This document shows positions 24,676 through 34,254 of a stretch of DNA of 64,000 bases, piece by piece (the first letter of the stretch is position 1; every line of letters begins with the position of its first letter). The stretch is taken from NCBI GenBank assembly GCA_964458775.1, contig CAYWLQ010000008.1:4601-68600 (forward strand). Reading direction: 5' to 3'. The translations under genes and the position numbers were made by a program. Source of the DNA: CAYWLQ01 sp964458775. GTDB lineage: Bacteria > Myxococcota_A > Polyangia > JAAYKL01. Below the pieces are notes generated by a model. That model had not been told where the DNA came from and searched no databases. It saw only the letters and a list, made by a program, of their open reading frames with translations.

Positions 24676-26964
24676 ATGTCAAAATCGCTCGTAATCGTTG
24701 AATCGCCTACAAAGGCTAAAACAATTCGTAAATATTTAGGCTCTTCCTATACAGTTAAAGCTTCGCTGGGACATATAAAGGATTTGCCCAAAGCAAAAAT
24801 GGGAGTAAGCGTAGACAAAGATTTTCATCCGGAATACCGCATAATTACCGGAAAGAAAAAAGTAATATCAGAACTTAAAAAGGCGGCCGGCCAAGTAGAT
24901 TCGATATATCTCGCACTCGACCCTGATCGCGAAGGAGAAGCCATTGCATGGCATATCGCCGAAGAACTGGGAATCGAACCTGATCGAGTGGCTAGAGTTC
25001 TGTTCAATGAAATTACGAAAAAGGGAATTACAGAGGGTTTGGAACATCCTCAACCGCTCAATGTGCGAAGATACGAATCCCAACAGGCCAGACGCATTTT
25101 AGACAGATTGGTAGGATATGAAATATCACCCATTTTGTGGAAAAAAGTAAGACGAGGTCTGTCTGCAGGTCGAGTTCAATCTGTTTCGCTCAGACTTATC
25201 GTCGATCGCGAGCAGGAAATAGATGCTTTTGTTGCAGAAGAGTACTGGAAAATTGGAGCCGAGCTTCTCGGTGATAATCCTCCGCCTTTCATAGCACGAT
25301 ATATAGGAAAAGACGGAAAGAAGCTGGAGGTTACGGATGGCGTAACCGCTGAGAGTATCAAAAATGATCTCAGCACTGCTCAATATAAAGTTACGAAAGT
25401 AGACCGAAAGGAAAGGCGCCGCAATCCTCAGCCGCCTTTCATTACCAGCCGACTTCAGCAGGAAGCGGCAAGAAAATTTAAGTTTACACCTAAAAGAACG
25501 ATGATGGTTGCCCAGCAGCTCTATGAAGGTATTGATTTGGGAGAACTAGGCGCTACCGGCCTAATAACCTACATGAGAACGGACTCTGTCCGACTCTCCG
25601 ATGATGCAGTTGCCGAAATGAGAGACCATATAGAATCTGTTTACGGTAAAGAATACCTTCCCCCCAAACCTATTGTGTACAAAAGCAGAAAGACTGCACA
25701 AGATGCCCACGAAGCTATAAGACCTGCATCTGTACAGCTTCCGCCCGAAAAAATTTCCAAATACCTAACTCCGGATCAGAGAAAACTATATGCGCTAATT
25801 TGGAAACGATTTGCTGCATGTCAGATGAAGCCGGCTGTTTATGACCGTACAGCAGTCGATATTTCTGCCGGAGCACATCAGCTTAGAGCTAACGGCTCGG
25901 TGTTAAAGTTCAAGGGATGGATGGAAATATACGATTACAAAGAAACTACAACATTCAGCGATAAACCTAGCGATGCAGATTTGGATACAGATAACGGTGA
26001 CACAGATGACGAAATATGTGATCTCCCGGTTCTGCACGAAGGTGATTTGCTCAATTTGACTTCAATCGGTATTACTGCAGAACAAAAATTTACCCAGCCG
26101 CCATCCCGATTTACTGAAGGCACTTTGATAAGAGAGCTAGAAGAGCGAGGCATAGGACGACCGAGCACGTACGCCACTATCATATCGACTATTCAAAGCC
26201 GTAGATATGTAGAAAAAATTGACGGTAAGCTTGCGCCTTCCGAGCTTGGACGACTTGTTACCTCAAGATTGGTACTTCATTTTCCAAGAATTCTTGATGT
26301 TAACTTTACTGCAAAAATGGAAGAATCCCTCGATAAAATTGAAGAGGGCAGCGGTGATTGGGTTGAGCTTTTGTCTTCATTCTATAAGCCGTTTCACCTT
26401 GAGGTTGAGCAGGCACTTAAGGAGATGAAGGATGTCAGGGATCTAGTTGAAGAAACCGATGAAGTATGTGAGCAATGCGGCAAAAAAATGGTTGTGAAAT
26501 GGGGACGCAACGGTCGATTTGTAGCATGTTCCAGTTATCCGGCATGTCGCAATACAAAAGAATTGGGGGATGACCAACCAAAGGCAGAAGATACACCGCT
26601 GGATATCGTTTGTGAATTGTGCGGAGCACAAATGGTTCGCAAAAGAGGCCGATATGGTGACTTTATTGCCTGTTCGACTTACCCAAAATGTAAGGCCACA
26701 CGTTCAATGCCCACTGACATTCCGTGCCCAAAACCCGGATGTAAAGGAGAGCTTTCTCAAAGGAGAACCAAAACCGGTCGTGTTTTTTACGGATGCTCTG
26801 AATTTAAAAACACCGGTTGTGATTTTGTGATTTGGGGAGTACCGGAAAAACAAACTTGCCCTGATTGCGGTGCTGCTTTCCTTATTGTTGCCAATAGGAA
26901 GAAGGGGGGACGTACCCTAAAATGCGTAACTGACGGCTGCAAATTTACCAAGACCGAAATGTAG
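24676..26964 (+). CDS. topA: DNA topoisomerase I
   Basis: A 762-residue type IA topoisomerase. The TOPRIM domain starts SLVIVESPTKAKTI and contains ALDPDREGEAIAWH. The active-site Tyr299 is in ITYMRTDS, and QEAARKF and GRPSTYATI are the other family marks. The C-terminal part has four Cys4 zinc-ribbon modules (starting near CEQCGKKM, CELCGAQM, CPKPGCKG and CPDCGAAF); the linker of the third is longer than usual. It relaxes negative supercoils. AGAGGAGG precedes the ATG. It lies 21 bases after dprA and five bases before trmFO, the common dprA-topA-trmFO order. Confidence 0.96.
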   Translation: MSKSLVIVESPTKAKTIRKYLGSSYTVKASLGHIKDLPKAKMGVSVDKDFHPEYRIITGKKKVISELKKAAGQVDSIYLALDPDREGEAIAWHIAEELGIEPDRVARVLFNEITKKGITEGLEHPQPLNVRRYESQQARRILDRLVGYEISPILWKKVRRGLSAGRVQSVSLRLIVDREQEIDAFVAEEYWKIGAELLGDNPPPFIARYIGKDGKKLEVTDGVTAESIKNDLSTAQYKVTKVDRKERRRNPQPPFITSRLQQEAARKFKFTPKRTMMVAQQLYEGIDLGELGATGLITYMRTDSVRLSDDAVAEMRDHIESVYGKEYLPPKPIVYKSRKTAQDAHEAIRPASVQLPPEKISKYLTPDQRKLYALIWKRFAACQMKPAVYDRTAVDISAGAHQLRANGSVLKFKGWMEIYDYKETTTFSDKPSDADLDTDNGDTDDEICDLPVLHEGDLLNLTSIGITAEQKFTQPPSRFTEGTLIRELEERGIGRPSTYATIISTIQSRRYVEKIDGKLAPSELGRLVTSRLVLHFPRILDVNFTAKMEESLDKIEEGSGDWVELLSSFYKPFHLEVEQALKEMKDVRDLVEETDEVCEQCGKKMVVKWGRNGRFVACSSYPACRNTKELGDDQPKAEDTPLDIVCELCGAQMVRKRGRYGDFIACSTYPKCKATRSMPTDIPCPKPGCKGELSQRRTKTGRVFYGCSEFKNTGCDFVIWGVPEKQTCPDCGAAFLIVANRKKGGRTLKCVTDGCKFTKTEM

Positions 26965-26969
26965 TTTTT

Positions 26970-28331
26970 ATGAATCTCGACATATCTCCAAAACACTCGA
27001 AAAATGCGAAAAGAGAAAACACTGACCTGCACATTACAATAGTGGGAGCCGGACTGGCAGGGTGTGAAGCAGCTTGGCAAATGGCCAAAAGAGGTATTGC
27101 CGTTACCTTGATCGAAATGAAACCGCACAATAGGTTGCCTGCATACTCCTCCGCAGAAATGGGTGAGTTGGTATGTTCAAACTCACTTAGAGCAGCCGGT
27201 CGCACTACCGCTGTGGGTCTGCTAAAAGAAGAACTGAGAATTATGGGTTCGCTATTGATCAGCATAGCCGATCGAACCGCTGTTCCGGCCGGTAGAGCTC
27301 TCGCAGTTGACCGAATACTTTTCTCTAAGTTGGTAGAAGAAGCGATTGCTGCCCATCCGTTAATAAAAATTGAGCGACAATTTTGCGAGCAAATACCGGA
27401 AGGCCCAGTCATTATAGCAACAGGACCGCTTACCGAAGGAAAACTGGCCGAAAGCTTGAGCGAATACGGAGCGCTTCTTGCCTATCATGATGCCATCGCT
27501 CCGTTGGTTTCCGCTGATAGTATAGACATGACTCGTGTTTTTACCGCTTCCAGATATGACACTTCCGAAGATGAAGGAGACTATCTTAACTGCCCGTTTG
27601 ACAAGGAACAATACAGCGCTTTTATTGAAGCGTTAATTTCATCAGAACGAACAACTCTGCGCAATTTTGAGTCGGCTCCATTCTTTGAAGGATGTCTTCC
27701 CGTAGAAGAATTGGCGGACAGGGGATTTAAGACCTTGGCTTTCGGTCCGATGAAACCGGTAGGGCTTACGGATCCTGCGACAGGAAGGCGCCCGTATGCT
27801 GTTGTTCAGTTGAGAAGAGAAAACCTTAGCGGCAGTGCATTCAATATTGTGGGTTTTCAAACACGCCTTACAAGGTCTGAACAACGTCGCGTATTTCGAA
27901 TGATTCCGGGTTTGGAAAATGTTCAATTTGAGCGATACGGACAGGTTCACAGAAATAGCTTTATCGATGCGCCGAAGGTCTTGGATAATCGTTTAAGAAT
28001 GAAGGAAAATTCAAGAATATTTATAGCAGGACAACTTTCAGGTGTAGAAGGCTATGTGGAATCTATATCGTCCGGTATGATAAGCGCATTGTTTGCAGCA
28101 GCTCAACTCCTTGACCTTCCTATCGAACCGCCTCCGCTAACCACCGCAACAGGCGGTTTAATGCACTACTTAACTGTCCCGCAAAAAAACTTTCAGCCGT
28201 CAAATGTGGTATGGTCAATGATCAACACTCCTTCAAGAGAACGAAAAGAAGGGAAACAGGCTCACAGAGAAACAGCAGCTGAGAAAGCCGTTGCTGATCT
28301 CAATGCTTGGTTATCTGTCCTACCTATTTAG
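26970..28331 (+). CDS. trmFO: Methylenetetrahydrofolate-tRNA-(uracil-54-C5)-methyltransferase
   Basis: A 453-residue FAD- and folate-dependent tRNA methyltransferase. The FAD-binding motif VGAGLAGCEAAW lies near residue 26, followed by the diagnostic CSNSLRA segment, YLNCPF, PVEELA, LRRENLSG and the C-terminal GQLSGVEGYVES motif. It forms m5U54 in the T-loop of tRNAs. The first 18 residues before the FAD motif are a little longer than usual. The start lies five bases after topA; translation may be coupled. No SD is visible in the short gap. Confidence 0.95.
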   Translation: MNLDISPKHSKNAKRENTDLHITIVGAGLAGCEAAWQMAKRGIAVTLIEMKPHNRLPAYSSAEMGELVCSNSLRAAGRTTAVGLLKEELRIMGSLLISIADRTAVPAGRALAVDRILFSKLVEEAIAAHPLIKIERQFCEQIPEGPVIIATGPLTEGKLAESLSEYGALLAYHDAIAPLVSADSIDMTRVFTASRYDTSEDEGDYLNCPFDKEQYSAFIEALISSERTTLRNFESAPFFEGCLPVEELADRGFKTLAFGPMKPVGLTDPATGRRPYAVVQLRRENLSGSAFNIVGFQTRLTRSEQRRVFRMIPGLENVQFERYGQVHRNSFIDAPKVLDNRLRMKENSRIFIAGQLSGVEGYVESISSGMISALFAAAQLLDLPIEPPPLTTATGGLMHYLTVPQKNFQPSNVVWSMINTPSRERKEGKQAHRETAAEKAVADLNAWLSVLPI

Positions 28332-28369
28332 TTTCCAATAAATTTTAGGAAAGAACTTGTGGAACCACT

Positions 28370-30397
28370 TTATGTCTTTTTTCCATCTAAAACTTTTCGC
28401 AATACACGTGATAATTGTTCAATTCCATATGGCTTGGCAATTCGTTCTGAAAACCCGTATTTCTTATATTCGCTCATAATCGGATCATTAAAATAGCCGC
28501 TGGATACGATGACTTTGGCTTTTGGATCAATTTTCTTTAAAAGAGGCAAAACCTCCTTTCCTCCAATATCTCCGGGCACGGTTAAATCCACGATAACTGC
28601 ACAGAATGGGTTGTTATTGTTATAGCGCTTTCGGTAGAGTTCTAGAGCTTCTTGTCCTCCGGCTGTCCATTCAGTAGAAAAGCCGAGACTTTGAATCATG
28701 CTGCATACAACATCTCTTACAGTTTTCTCATCATCCATCACCAGAATACATCCTGTACCCTCCAAAGGCGGATATGCTGAAGAAAACTCAGTGGAAGGTC
28801 GGTCCTCTGTTGCAGGCAAAAATAGTGAGAATGTTGTACCGACCCCTTCTGTTGAATCAACTGTGATATGACCGCCGTGTCGTCTGACAATGGAATGAAC
28901 GGTTGCAAGTCCCAATCCTGTCCCGTTTTCTTTTGTGGTGAAATACGGATCAAACACTCTATCTAGATTGCAGGTCGGAATACCGATGCCCTCATCTTTT
29001 ACATAAATAACAACATATTGTCCCGGTTTTAGAGGCAAAGAACTTTCATCTTCTATTTGCCTGTTTTCTGCAGAAATATATACCGTTCCGCCGTCAGGCA
29101 TTGCCTGCTCAGAGTTGATTACCAAATTCTGGATTACCTGTGATATCTGTCCTTCATCTACTTCGACCCTCCAAAGGTCGTCGGGTATTTGAACTGTGCG
29201 TCTAACCGAAGACCCAATCAGTGAAAAAGCCGCTGAATCATCAATAATCCTGTCGACGGATGCAAGGGTTTTAATTGGAGCGCCGCCTTTTGAAAAGGTA
29301 AGCAATTGGCTTGTCAAACCCTGTGCTCTTAAAACTGCTTTTTCTGCATCTTTTAGCCTTGCAGCAATAAAAGCTTCATCTCGTTTTATTTGAGCAAGAC
29401 TAATGTTTCCTGAAATAGAAGTTAATATATTGTTGAAATCGTGTGCTATTCCACCGGCCAAAATACCTACTGCTTCAAGCTTTTGAACCCGATGCATTTC
29501 TTCTTCGGCTGCTCGTTGTTTTGACATATCTCTCAATACCAATACCGCTCCCAAACATTCATTGTTGCTGTTAATGATGAGGGTTGTGGTACCGGAAACA
29601 GGAATATTCGAACCGTCAATTGTCTGAAGCACTGCATCGAGATCTTCTCGATAACAAGACGGACCGAATAATTGCTTGTCTAACAACGAAACAATAGGGT
29701 TGTTGACAATGGTTCTGTTGTTTTCGCTACAAAATGATAGCACATCATTGACATGAAGACCTGAAACATCATTCTTGTTTCTGCCTGTCAGTTTTTCTGC
29801 AGCATCGTTGAAGCTTACTACTTGACCGTGAATGTTGGCGGTTACTACTGCATCCGCAACAGAAGATAGGGTAACAGCAAGTCTTTCTTTTTCGGCGGCA
29901 AGAGCTGCCTGAATATTCTTCTGTTCGGTAATATTTCGTGCTATTCCTGCCACTGCAAGAACTCTCCCTGTGTATTCTCGTACAGGAATAAGCCATAGAC
30001 CAAGCCACACAAGACTTTCCTTGTAGATCACATTGCTTTCTAAATACATTGATTTTGGATCTGAAAACAAATTTGTTATAATTTTGAATTTTCTTTTGGC
30101 AAAGTCACTACCCAGCATAGCCGGGCTTTCTGCAATATCAATAAGACTGCGATGGATGAATTCTTCAGCGGAACAATCCATTGCTGTTGAACCGAAATGA
30201 ATAGTTTGTGGGTTTGCGTACACAAAACGAAGATTTTCATCCACTGCAAAGATTAAGTCCTGCGATGAGTTCAAAATGAGTTCGGCAGTTTGAAGACCGT
30301 GTAATTTGGTTTCGAGTTGATCTAATCGTTCTTTTAGTTTCCGATTTTCAGAAACTATGATGTCGATGTCATTAATGTTATCTGTCTGATTAGACAT
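28370..30397 (-). CDS. Hybrid sensor histidine kinase with two PAS domains and receiver
   Basis: A 675-residue soluble hybrid kinase. A short N-terminal coiled coil (about 15-38) is followed by PAS (about 38-160), a second PAS (about 168-295), a HisKA dimerisation domain with H319 in GGIAHDFNNIL, an HATPase_c domain (N box near 424-432, GTGLGLATV G box) and a C-terminal receiver domain with MDDE at about 554 and the phospho-acceptor Asp604 in VIVDLTVPG. No membrane segment is visible, so it senses an internal signal. No dedicated output regulator is adjacent; the receiver domain may pass phosphate on or modulate the kinase. The gene starts four bases after proC, indicating co-transcription. 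Confidence 0.93.
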   Translation of the reverse strand: MSNQTDNINDIDIIVSENRKLKERLDQLETKLHGLQTAELILNSSQDLIFAVDENLRFVYANPQTIHFGSTAMDCSAEEFIHRSLIDIAESPAMLGSDFAKRKFKIITNLFSDPKSMYLESNVIYKESLVWLGLWLIPVREYTGRVLAVAGIARNITEQKNIQAALAAEKERLAVTLSSVADAVVTANIHGQVVSFNDAAEKLTGRNKNDVSGLHVNDVLSFCSENNRTIVNNPIVSLLDKQLFGPSCYREDLDAVLQTIDGSNIPVSGTTTLIINSNNECLGAVLVLRDMSKQRAAEEEMHRVQKLEAVGILAGGIAHDFNNILTSISGNISLAQIKRDEAFIAARLKDAEKAVLRAQGLTSQLLTFSKGGAPIKTLASVDRIIDDSAAFSLIGSSVRRTVQIPDDLWRVEVDEGQISQVIQNLVINSEQAMPDGGTVYISAENRQIEDESSLPLKPGQYVVIYVKDEGIGIPTCNLDRVFDPYFTTKENGTGLGLATVHSIVRRHGGHITVDSTEGVGTTFSLFLPATEDRPSTEFSSAYPPLEGTGCILVMDDEKTVRDVVCSMIQSLGFSTEWTAGGQEALELYRKRYNNNNPFCAVIVDLTVPGDIGGKEVLPLLKKIDPKAKVIVSSGYFNDPIMSEYKKYGFSERIAKPYGIEQLSRVLRKVLDGKKT

Positions 30398-30401
30398 GGT
30401 A

Positions 30402-31295
30402 TCAAGAGTGTCGATTGCTTGTTTTGGGTTTATTACTATCTAGGTCATTAGAAACCTCTAAAGTTTCGGCTGCTTTCTTGCCTAGTAATTTTGACTTTTG
30501 ATATGCCGCCCAAACAGCTTTGGATAAAACCGTTCTCATTCCGCCTTTCTCCATTTGATAAACTGCCTCAGCAGTGGTTCCTCCGGGAGAGGTTACCATG
30601 TTTCTCAATTCCGCCGGATGCTTATCTGATTGCATAGCAAGTTTGGCAGAGCCGAGAACGGTTTGAATTACAAGAGTTCGAGCGTCAGCTCTGGGCAGTC
30701 CCATGTGAACGGCTGCATCAATTAGTGCTTCTATAAGCAAAAAAGCGTAAGTAGGTCCTGTTCCGCATATTGCAGTTGCCATATCCAATGCATCTTCATG
30801 CAATACATACAACTCTAGCCCCATTCCTTGCAAAATAGCAGCAGCAGAAGCTCTTTGTTCGTCATTAACCTCTTTTGATGCTGTCCATACTGTCATTGCT
30901 TCGCCGATTTGAGCAGGAGTGTTGGACATGGTACGGACAACTGCATTGTGTAAGAGTCCGTTTTGAATTGCGGCAATGGGAATACCTGCCATAATCGAGA
31001 TAATCAGAGCATTTTGGGGAATACATCCTCTCAATTCGCTTGTTACGGCTGATAATATTTGAGGTTTGATTGCCAATAAAATGATATCAGCATCTACAAT
31101 GACTGACAAATTATCACATGTGCTTTTTATGCCATATTTAGAGCTAAGAAAATTTCTGTGCTGAGAATTTGGATCGCTTATTTGAATGTCTTGTGCATTG
31201 AGATTAAGATTTTCCAAAAGCGAATGTACAATTGCACCGCCCATTGCGCCGCAGCCGATAAAGGCAATTTTTTTTTCTTTCAAGCTTTCATTCAT
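30402..31295 (-). CDS. proC: Pyrroline-5-carboxylate reductase
   Basis: A 297-residue NAD(P)H-dependent reductase that makes proline from pyrroline-5-carboxylate. The dinucleotide-binding motif IAFIGCGAMGGAI lies at the N-terminus. The family markers MSNTPAQIGEA, GTGPTYAFLLIEA and SPGGTTAEAVY are present near 120, 190 and 245. The C-terminus has an extra low-complexity tail of about 25 residues (SNDLDSNKPKT). Downstream lies the hybrid histidine kinase after four bases. Confidence 0.94.
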   Translation of the reverse strand: MNESLKEKKIAFIGCGAMGGAIVHSLLENLNLNAQDIQISDPNSQHRNFLSSKYGIKSTCDNLSVIVDADIILLAIKPQILSAVTSELRGCIPQNALIISIMAGIPIAAIQNGLLHNAVVRTMSNTPAQIGEAMTVWTASKEVNDEQRASAAAILQGMGLELYVLHEDALDMATAICGTGPTYAFLLIEALIDAAVHMGLPRADARTLVIQTVLGSAKLAMQSDKHPAELRNMVTSPGGTTAEAVYQMEKGGMRTVLSKAVWAAYQKSKLLGKKAAETLEVSNDLDSNKPKTSNRHS

Positions 31296-31429
31296 ATCAG
31301 TTTACTGCCCTGTCTATTTGCTGAATTATTTATCGGACAAATATATTTGAAGTATTCCATTTGTACAACAATTAAAGAATAATAACAGATTTTGAAGAAC
31401 TCCCAATACCCTGATTTTAATAATAGACA

Positions 31430-31561
31430 CTATATTAGAATCATTATTCTTATCAATACTTGTTGCGATAGTAAAAGCGCTGTGCTAAGAAGCCCTTCGT
31501 CCGGGCTGTATGGAGAGAGGTGGACCCATGGCAGGGCCCGCCTTTTTTTATGGCTTAAAAA
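31430..31561 (+). promoter_or_regulatory. Leader region of the rimP-nusA-infB operon with two hairpins
   Basis: The sequence upstream of rimP changes from AT-rich to GC-rich near 31475. It contains a short hairpin AGCCC-TTCGTCC-GGGCT (31489-31505) and then the terminator-like stem described separately. No convincing SD precedes the rimP ATG at 31562. In E. coli the corresponding operon leader contains terminators and is subject to NusA feedback; a similar role here is inference. An independent small RNA ending at the terminator is the alternative. Confidence 0.4.
31519..31549 (+). terminator. Intrinsic-terminator-like hairpin immediately before rimP
   Basis: GGTGGACCC (31519-31527) pairs with GGGCCCGCC (31534-31542) across a six-base loop: nine pairs including one G-U and one mismatch. 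It is followed by seven T (31543-31549). The geometry is that of a rho-independent terminator, placed only 12 bases before the rimP start codon, so some mechanism must allow read-through or the operon must start at a promoter inside this short interval. Confidence 0.6.
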
Positions 31562-32047
31562 ATGAATTTGATGACTAACATTGAAAAAGCAATTTTGCCT
31601 GTTTTAGAACAAATGGAAGTCGAGCTTGTACTTGCAACCTTTGTGAAAGAACACGGCGATAAGGTGCTCCGCCTCATGATTGAGAGAAAAGGCTCAACGC
31701 CTGAAGGCGGTTCCGGAGTAGATCTTGCTTTGTGCGCTGATGTGAGCCGAAAAGTAAGTGCTGTGTTAGATGTCAGCGACGTTATTGTCGCGGATTCATA
31801 TCGTTTAGAGGTTTCATCTCCGGGAATAGAAAGACCGCTTGTCAATCTAAAGGATTTTGAGCGATTTGTCGGTATGAAAGCGGTTGTTGTTACAAAAGGC
31901 CCGGTAGATGGATGTCGGAAATTTAGAGGAACTCTGTGCGGTATTAGGGATAATACTGTAAAATTGGAGATTTCATCCGACAAGCATGTAGCGATACCAA
32001 ACGAGTTGATCAAGAAAGCAAACCTCGTTTTTGATGCAAAGGTGTAA
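31562..32047 (+). CDS. rimP: Ribosome maturation factor RimP
   Basis: A 161-residue protein of the usual RimP length. N-terminal alpha/beta domain with the VELVLATFVKEHGDKVLRLMI pattern of short strands and the DVSRKVSAVLDV helix, then YRLEVSSPGIERPL, the most conserved RimP signature (near residues 80-93), and an SH3-like C-terminal domain (about 100-160). It assists 30S subunit assembly. It is the first gene of the operon. ATG at 31562 or 31571 may be used; neither has a recognisable SD. Confidence 0.94.
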   Translation: MNLMTNIEKAILPVLEQMEVELVLATFVKEHGDKVLRLMIERKGSTPEGGSGVDLALCADVSRKVSAVLDVSDVIVADSYRLEVSSPGIERPLVNLKDFERFVGMKAVVVTKGPVDGCRKFRGTLCGIRDNTVKLEISSDKHVAIPNELIKKANLVFDAKV

Positions 32048-32071
32048 AACCTTGCCGCAAGGAGATTTGAG

Positions 32072-33835
32072 ATGCAGGATGAAGCATTACCGCTCAATAT
32101 GATTCTCGAACAAGTCGGTCGAGACAAGGGAATCGAAAAGCAGGTGCTCATCGAGGCCATTGAGGCAGCCATCCTCAGTGCAGCCAAGCGCACTTTCGGA
32201 CAAGACCGAGATTTAGAGGCAAGGTTTAATGAAGAAACCGGAATAATTGATTTGTATCAATATCTTACAGTGGTGGATGATACTGAGTTAGCAGAAAACG
32301 AGGTTTCCCTTGAGGCTGTTCGACGTGCAAAACTCGATGCCGAATTGGGAGAGGAGCTTGGATTTCAAATTTTCTATAGAGAAGAGGATGAAAAGAAGGC
32401 CAAGAAGCAGGACAAGGATTTCGGCAATATTTTGGGTTTAACTACTTATGGCAGAGGATTCGGTCGTATTGCTGCCCAAACCGCCAAACAAGTTATTATT
32501 CAAAGGGTTAGGGATGCTGAACGAGAAAACATTTTTAATGAGTATAAGGATCGTAAAAATGAGGTTATTGCAGGCATCGTAAGACGATTTGAACGCAATA
32601 ATGATATAATAGTTGACCTTGGACGCGCTGAAGGAATTATTCCATATCGAGAACAGACACCTCGTGAATCCTACAGATTGGGTGATCGGGTAATGGCTTT
32701 CGTAAAAGATATTGATCGTGAAGCTCGAGGACCCCAGATTATATTGTCAAGAACCGACCAAGGTTTGCTAAAGAAGCTCTTTGAGATGGAAGTGCCTGAG
32801 ATTTATGAAGGCATAGTTAAAATTGTCAATGTGGCGAGAGAACCCGGTGCGCGTTCAAAAATAGCTGTTACTTCAAGAGATTCCGATGTAGATCCTGTCG
32901 GCGCTTGTGTGGGAATGAGAGGGGCAAGAGTGCAGTCGGTGGTTCAGGAACTCCGCGGAGAGAAAATCGACATAGTTCCGTGGGATAGAGATCCTGCACG
33001 TTTTGTATGCAACGCTATTCAACCGGCTGAAGTTTCCCGTGTAATCATTGACGAAGCAAACGGTTCGATGGAATTGGTTGTTCCGGATGACAAGCTTTCT
33101 TTGGCAATTGGACGTCGAGGACAAAATGTTAGACTGGCTTCAAGATTGACTGCGTGGCGACTTGATGTGATCAGCGAAACCAAGTTTGAAGAGCGGGAAA
33201 AACACGCAATTGAAAGTCTTGCGTTAATAGACGGAATTAATGATGGATTGGCGAAATCCCTTTATAAACTCGGTTTTAGAACAATCGAAGAGATTGCGGA
33301 GGCAGATACTTCTGAATTGGCCGGTATTCCCGGTTTTGGAAATTCAGAGGTTGTGCAAAAAGTACAAGAATCTGCAGAAATTGCAATGGAGCATCAGAGA
33401 CTTGCTCGAATTAGAGCTCTGTCAAAAAGCAAAGATGCAATTACCGAGCGGGATCGAATGTTACTTGTTCCGGGACTCGGAGAACGTACCATAGAGTTGT
33501 TGATGGAAGCCGGGTATAAAACCCTGGCATCTCTTTCCGGTGATGTTGATGTAGATAGACTTGCCTTGAATACAGGTTTGGGTATACGTAAAGCGAAACA
33601 GATAATTATTAATGTTAAGCAGTTTCACCTGAACGAAGAAAAGGTTTTTGAAGAAATGCGCGAGCAGGCAAAACTGGAGAGAGAGCTTGAGGAAGATATT
33701 ACTGCTGAGGAAGTGGGACTGATAGGAGATTTTTCAACTGATACAGCCGATTCTGATATGGAGGAAACGGAAGATATGGATTTATCTTCTTCTGATTTTG
33801 ATGAAGAATCGGATGAAGAACCGACTGAGGAATAA
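32072..33835 (+). CDS. nusA: Transcription termination/antitermination protein NusA
   Basis: A 587-residue protein. N-terminal RNA-polymerase-binding domain (about 1-130), S1 domain (about 160-225, RNNDIIVDLGRAEGIIP), KH domains (about 230-375 with DPVGACVGMRGARVQ and LAIGRRGQNVRLA), then two helix-hairpin-helix units (about 390-440 and 465-520, with IPGFGNSEV and VPGLGERTI) resembling the acidic repeats of longer NusA. It ends in a strongly acidic tail (about 535-587). AAGGAG precedes the ATG. It modulates pausing, termination and antitermination. Confidence 0.95.
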   Translation: MQDEALPLNMILEQVGRDKGIEKQVLIEAIEAAILSAAKRTFGQDRDLEARFNEETGIIDLYQYLTVVDDTELAENEVSLEAVRRAKLDAELGEELGFQIFYREEDEKKAKKQDKDFGNILGLTTYGRGFGRIAAQTAKQVIIQRVRDAERENIFNEYKDRKNEVIAGIVRRFERNNDIIVDLGRAEGIIPYREQTPRESYRLGDRVMAFVKDIDREARGPQIILSRTDQGLLKKLFEMEVPEIYEGIVKIVNVAREPGARSKIAVTSRDSDVDPVGACVGMRGARVQSVVQELRGEKIDIVPWDRDPARFVCNAIQPAEVSRVIIDEANGSMELVVPDDKLSLAIGRRGQNVRLASRLTAWRLDVISETKFEEREKHAIESLALIDGINDGLAKSLYKLGFRTIEEIAEADTSELAGIPGFGNSEVVQKVQESAEIAMEHQRLARIRALSKSKDAITERDRMLLVPGLGERTIELLMEAGYKTLASLSGDVDVDRLALNTGLGIRKAKQIIINVKQFHLNEEKVFEEMREQAKLERELEEDITAEEVGLIGDFSTDTADSDMEETEDMDLSSSDFDEESDEEPTEE

Positions 33836-34152
33836 TGGATTATTTTTGTACACCTTCTGATTCTGTGACTGCAACCAAACCCTTGGGACCGGTGCGCACT
33901 TGTATTTCGTGCGGTACAAAGTTTGGTATTTCCAGATTGATGCGTTTTGCCGTAAATCAGGAAGGCGTGCAATTTGACTTAGAAAGAGTATTGCCCGGAC
34001 GAGGAGCATATGTTTGTAAGAATGACATGTGTCTTAAAAAAGCTTTTGCGAAAAATCTTTTTTGCCGGGCCTTTAGAACAAATGTAAAATTTCAAACTTC
34101 TATGACAGCACATATTAATGTGTGTGCTTTGAAATTTGGCGGTATTAAATAG
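33835..34152 (+). CDS. ylxR: YlxR family (DUF448) protein
   Basis: A 105-residue small basic protein. Residues about 19-85 match YlxR: VRTCISCGTKF, then the basic strand RLMRFAV and the PGRGAYVCKNDMCLKKAF motif. In other bacteria YlxR is encoded between nusA and infB, as here, and is reported to influence RNase P activity and nucleoid-related regulation. The ATG overlaps the nusA stop by one base (TAATG), so translation is coupled. The C-terminal 20 residues are not conserved. Confidence 0.9.
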   Translation: MDYFCTPSDSVTATKPLGPVRTCISCGTKFGISRLMRFAVNQEGVQFDLERVLPGRGAYVCKNDMCLKKAFAKNLFCRAFRTNVKFQTSMTAHINVCALKFGGIK

Positions 34153-34254
34153 CTTCGGCAGGACTATGCTTTTTTAGCCGGTCGAGCGAAAAGAAATTTA
34201 GGTGCTTTGATATTGGATCGCGAAAACTAGAAAAAGTAGCGATTCGGAGGACAG

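Noticed and set aside
31296..31561. tRNA or SRP RNA gene in the proC-rimP gap
   Set aside because: No tRNA cloverleaf and no SRP-RNA GGAAG/AGCAGCC loop motif is present; only the two hairpins described.
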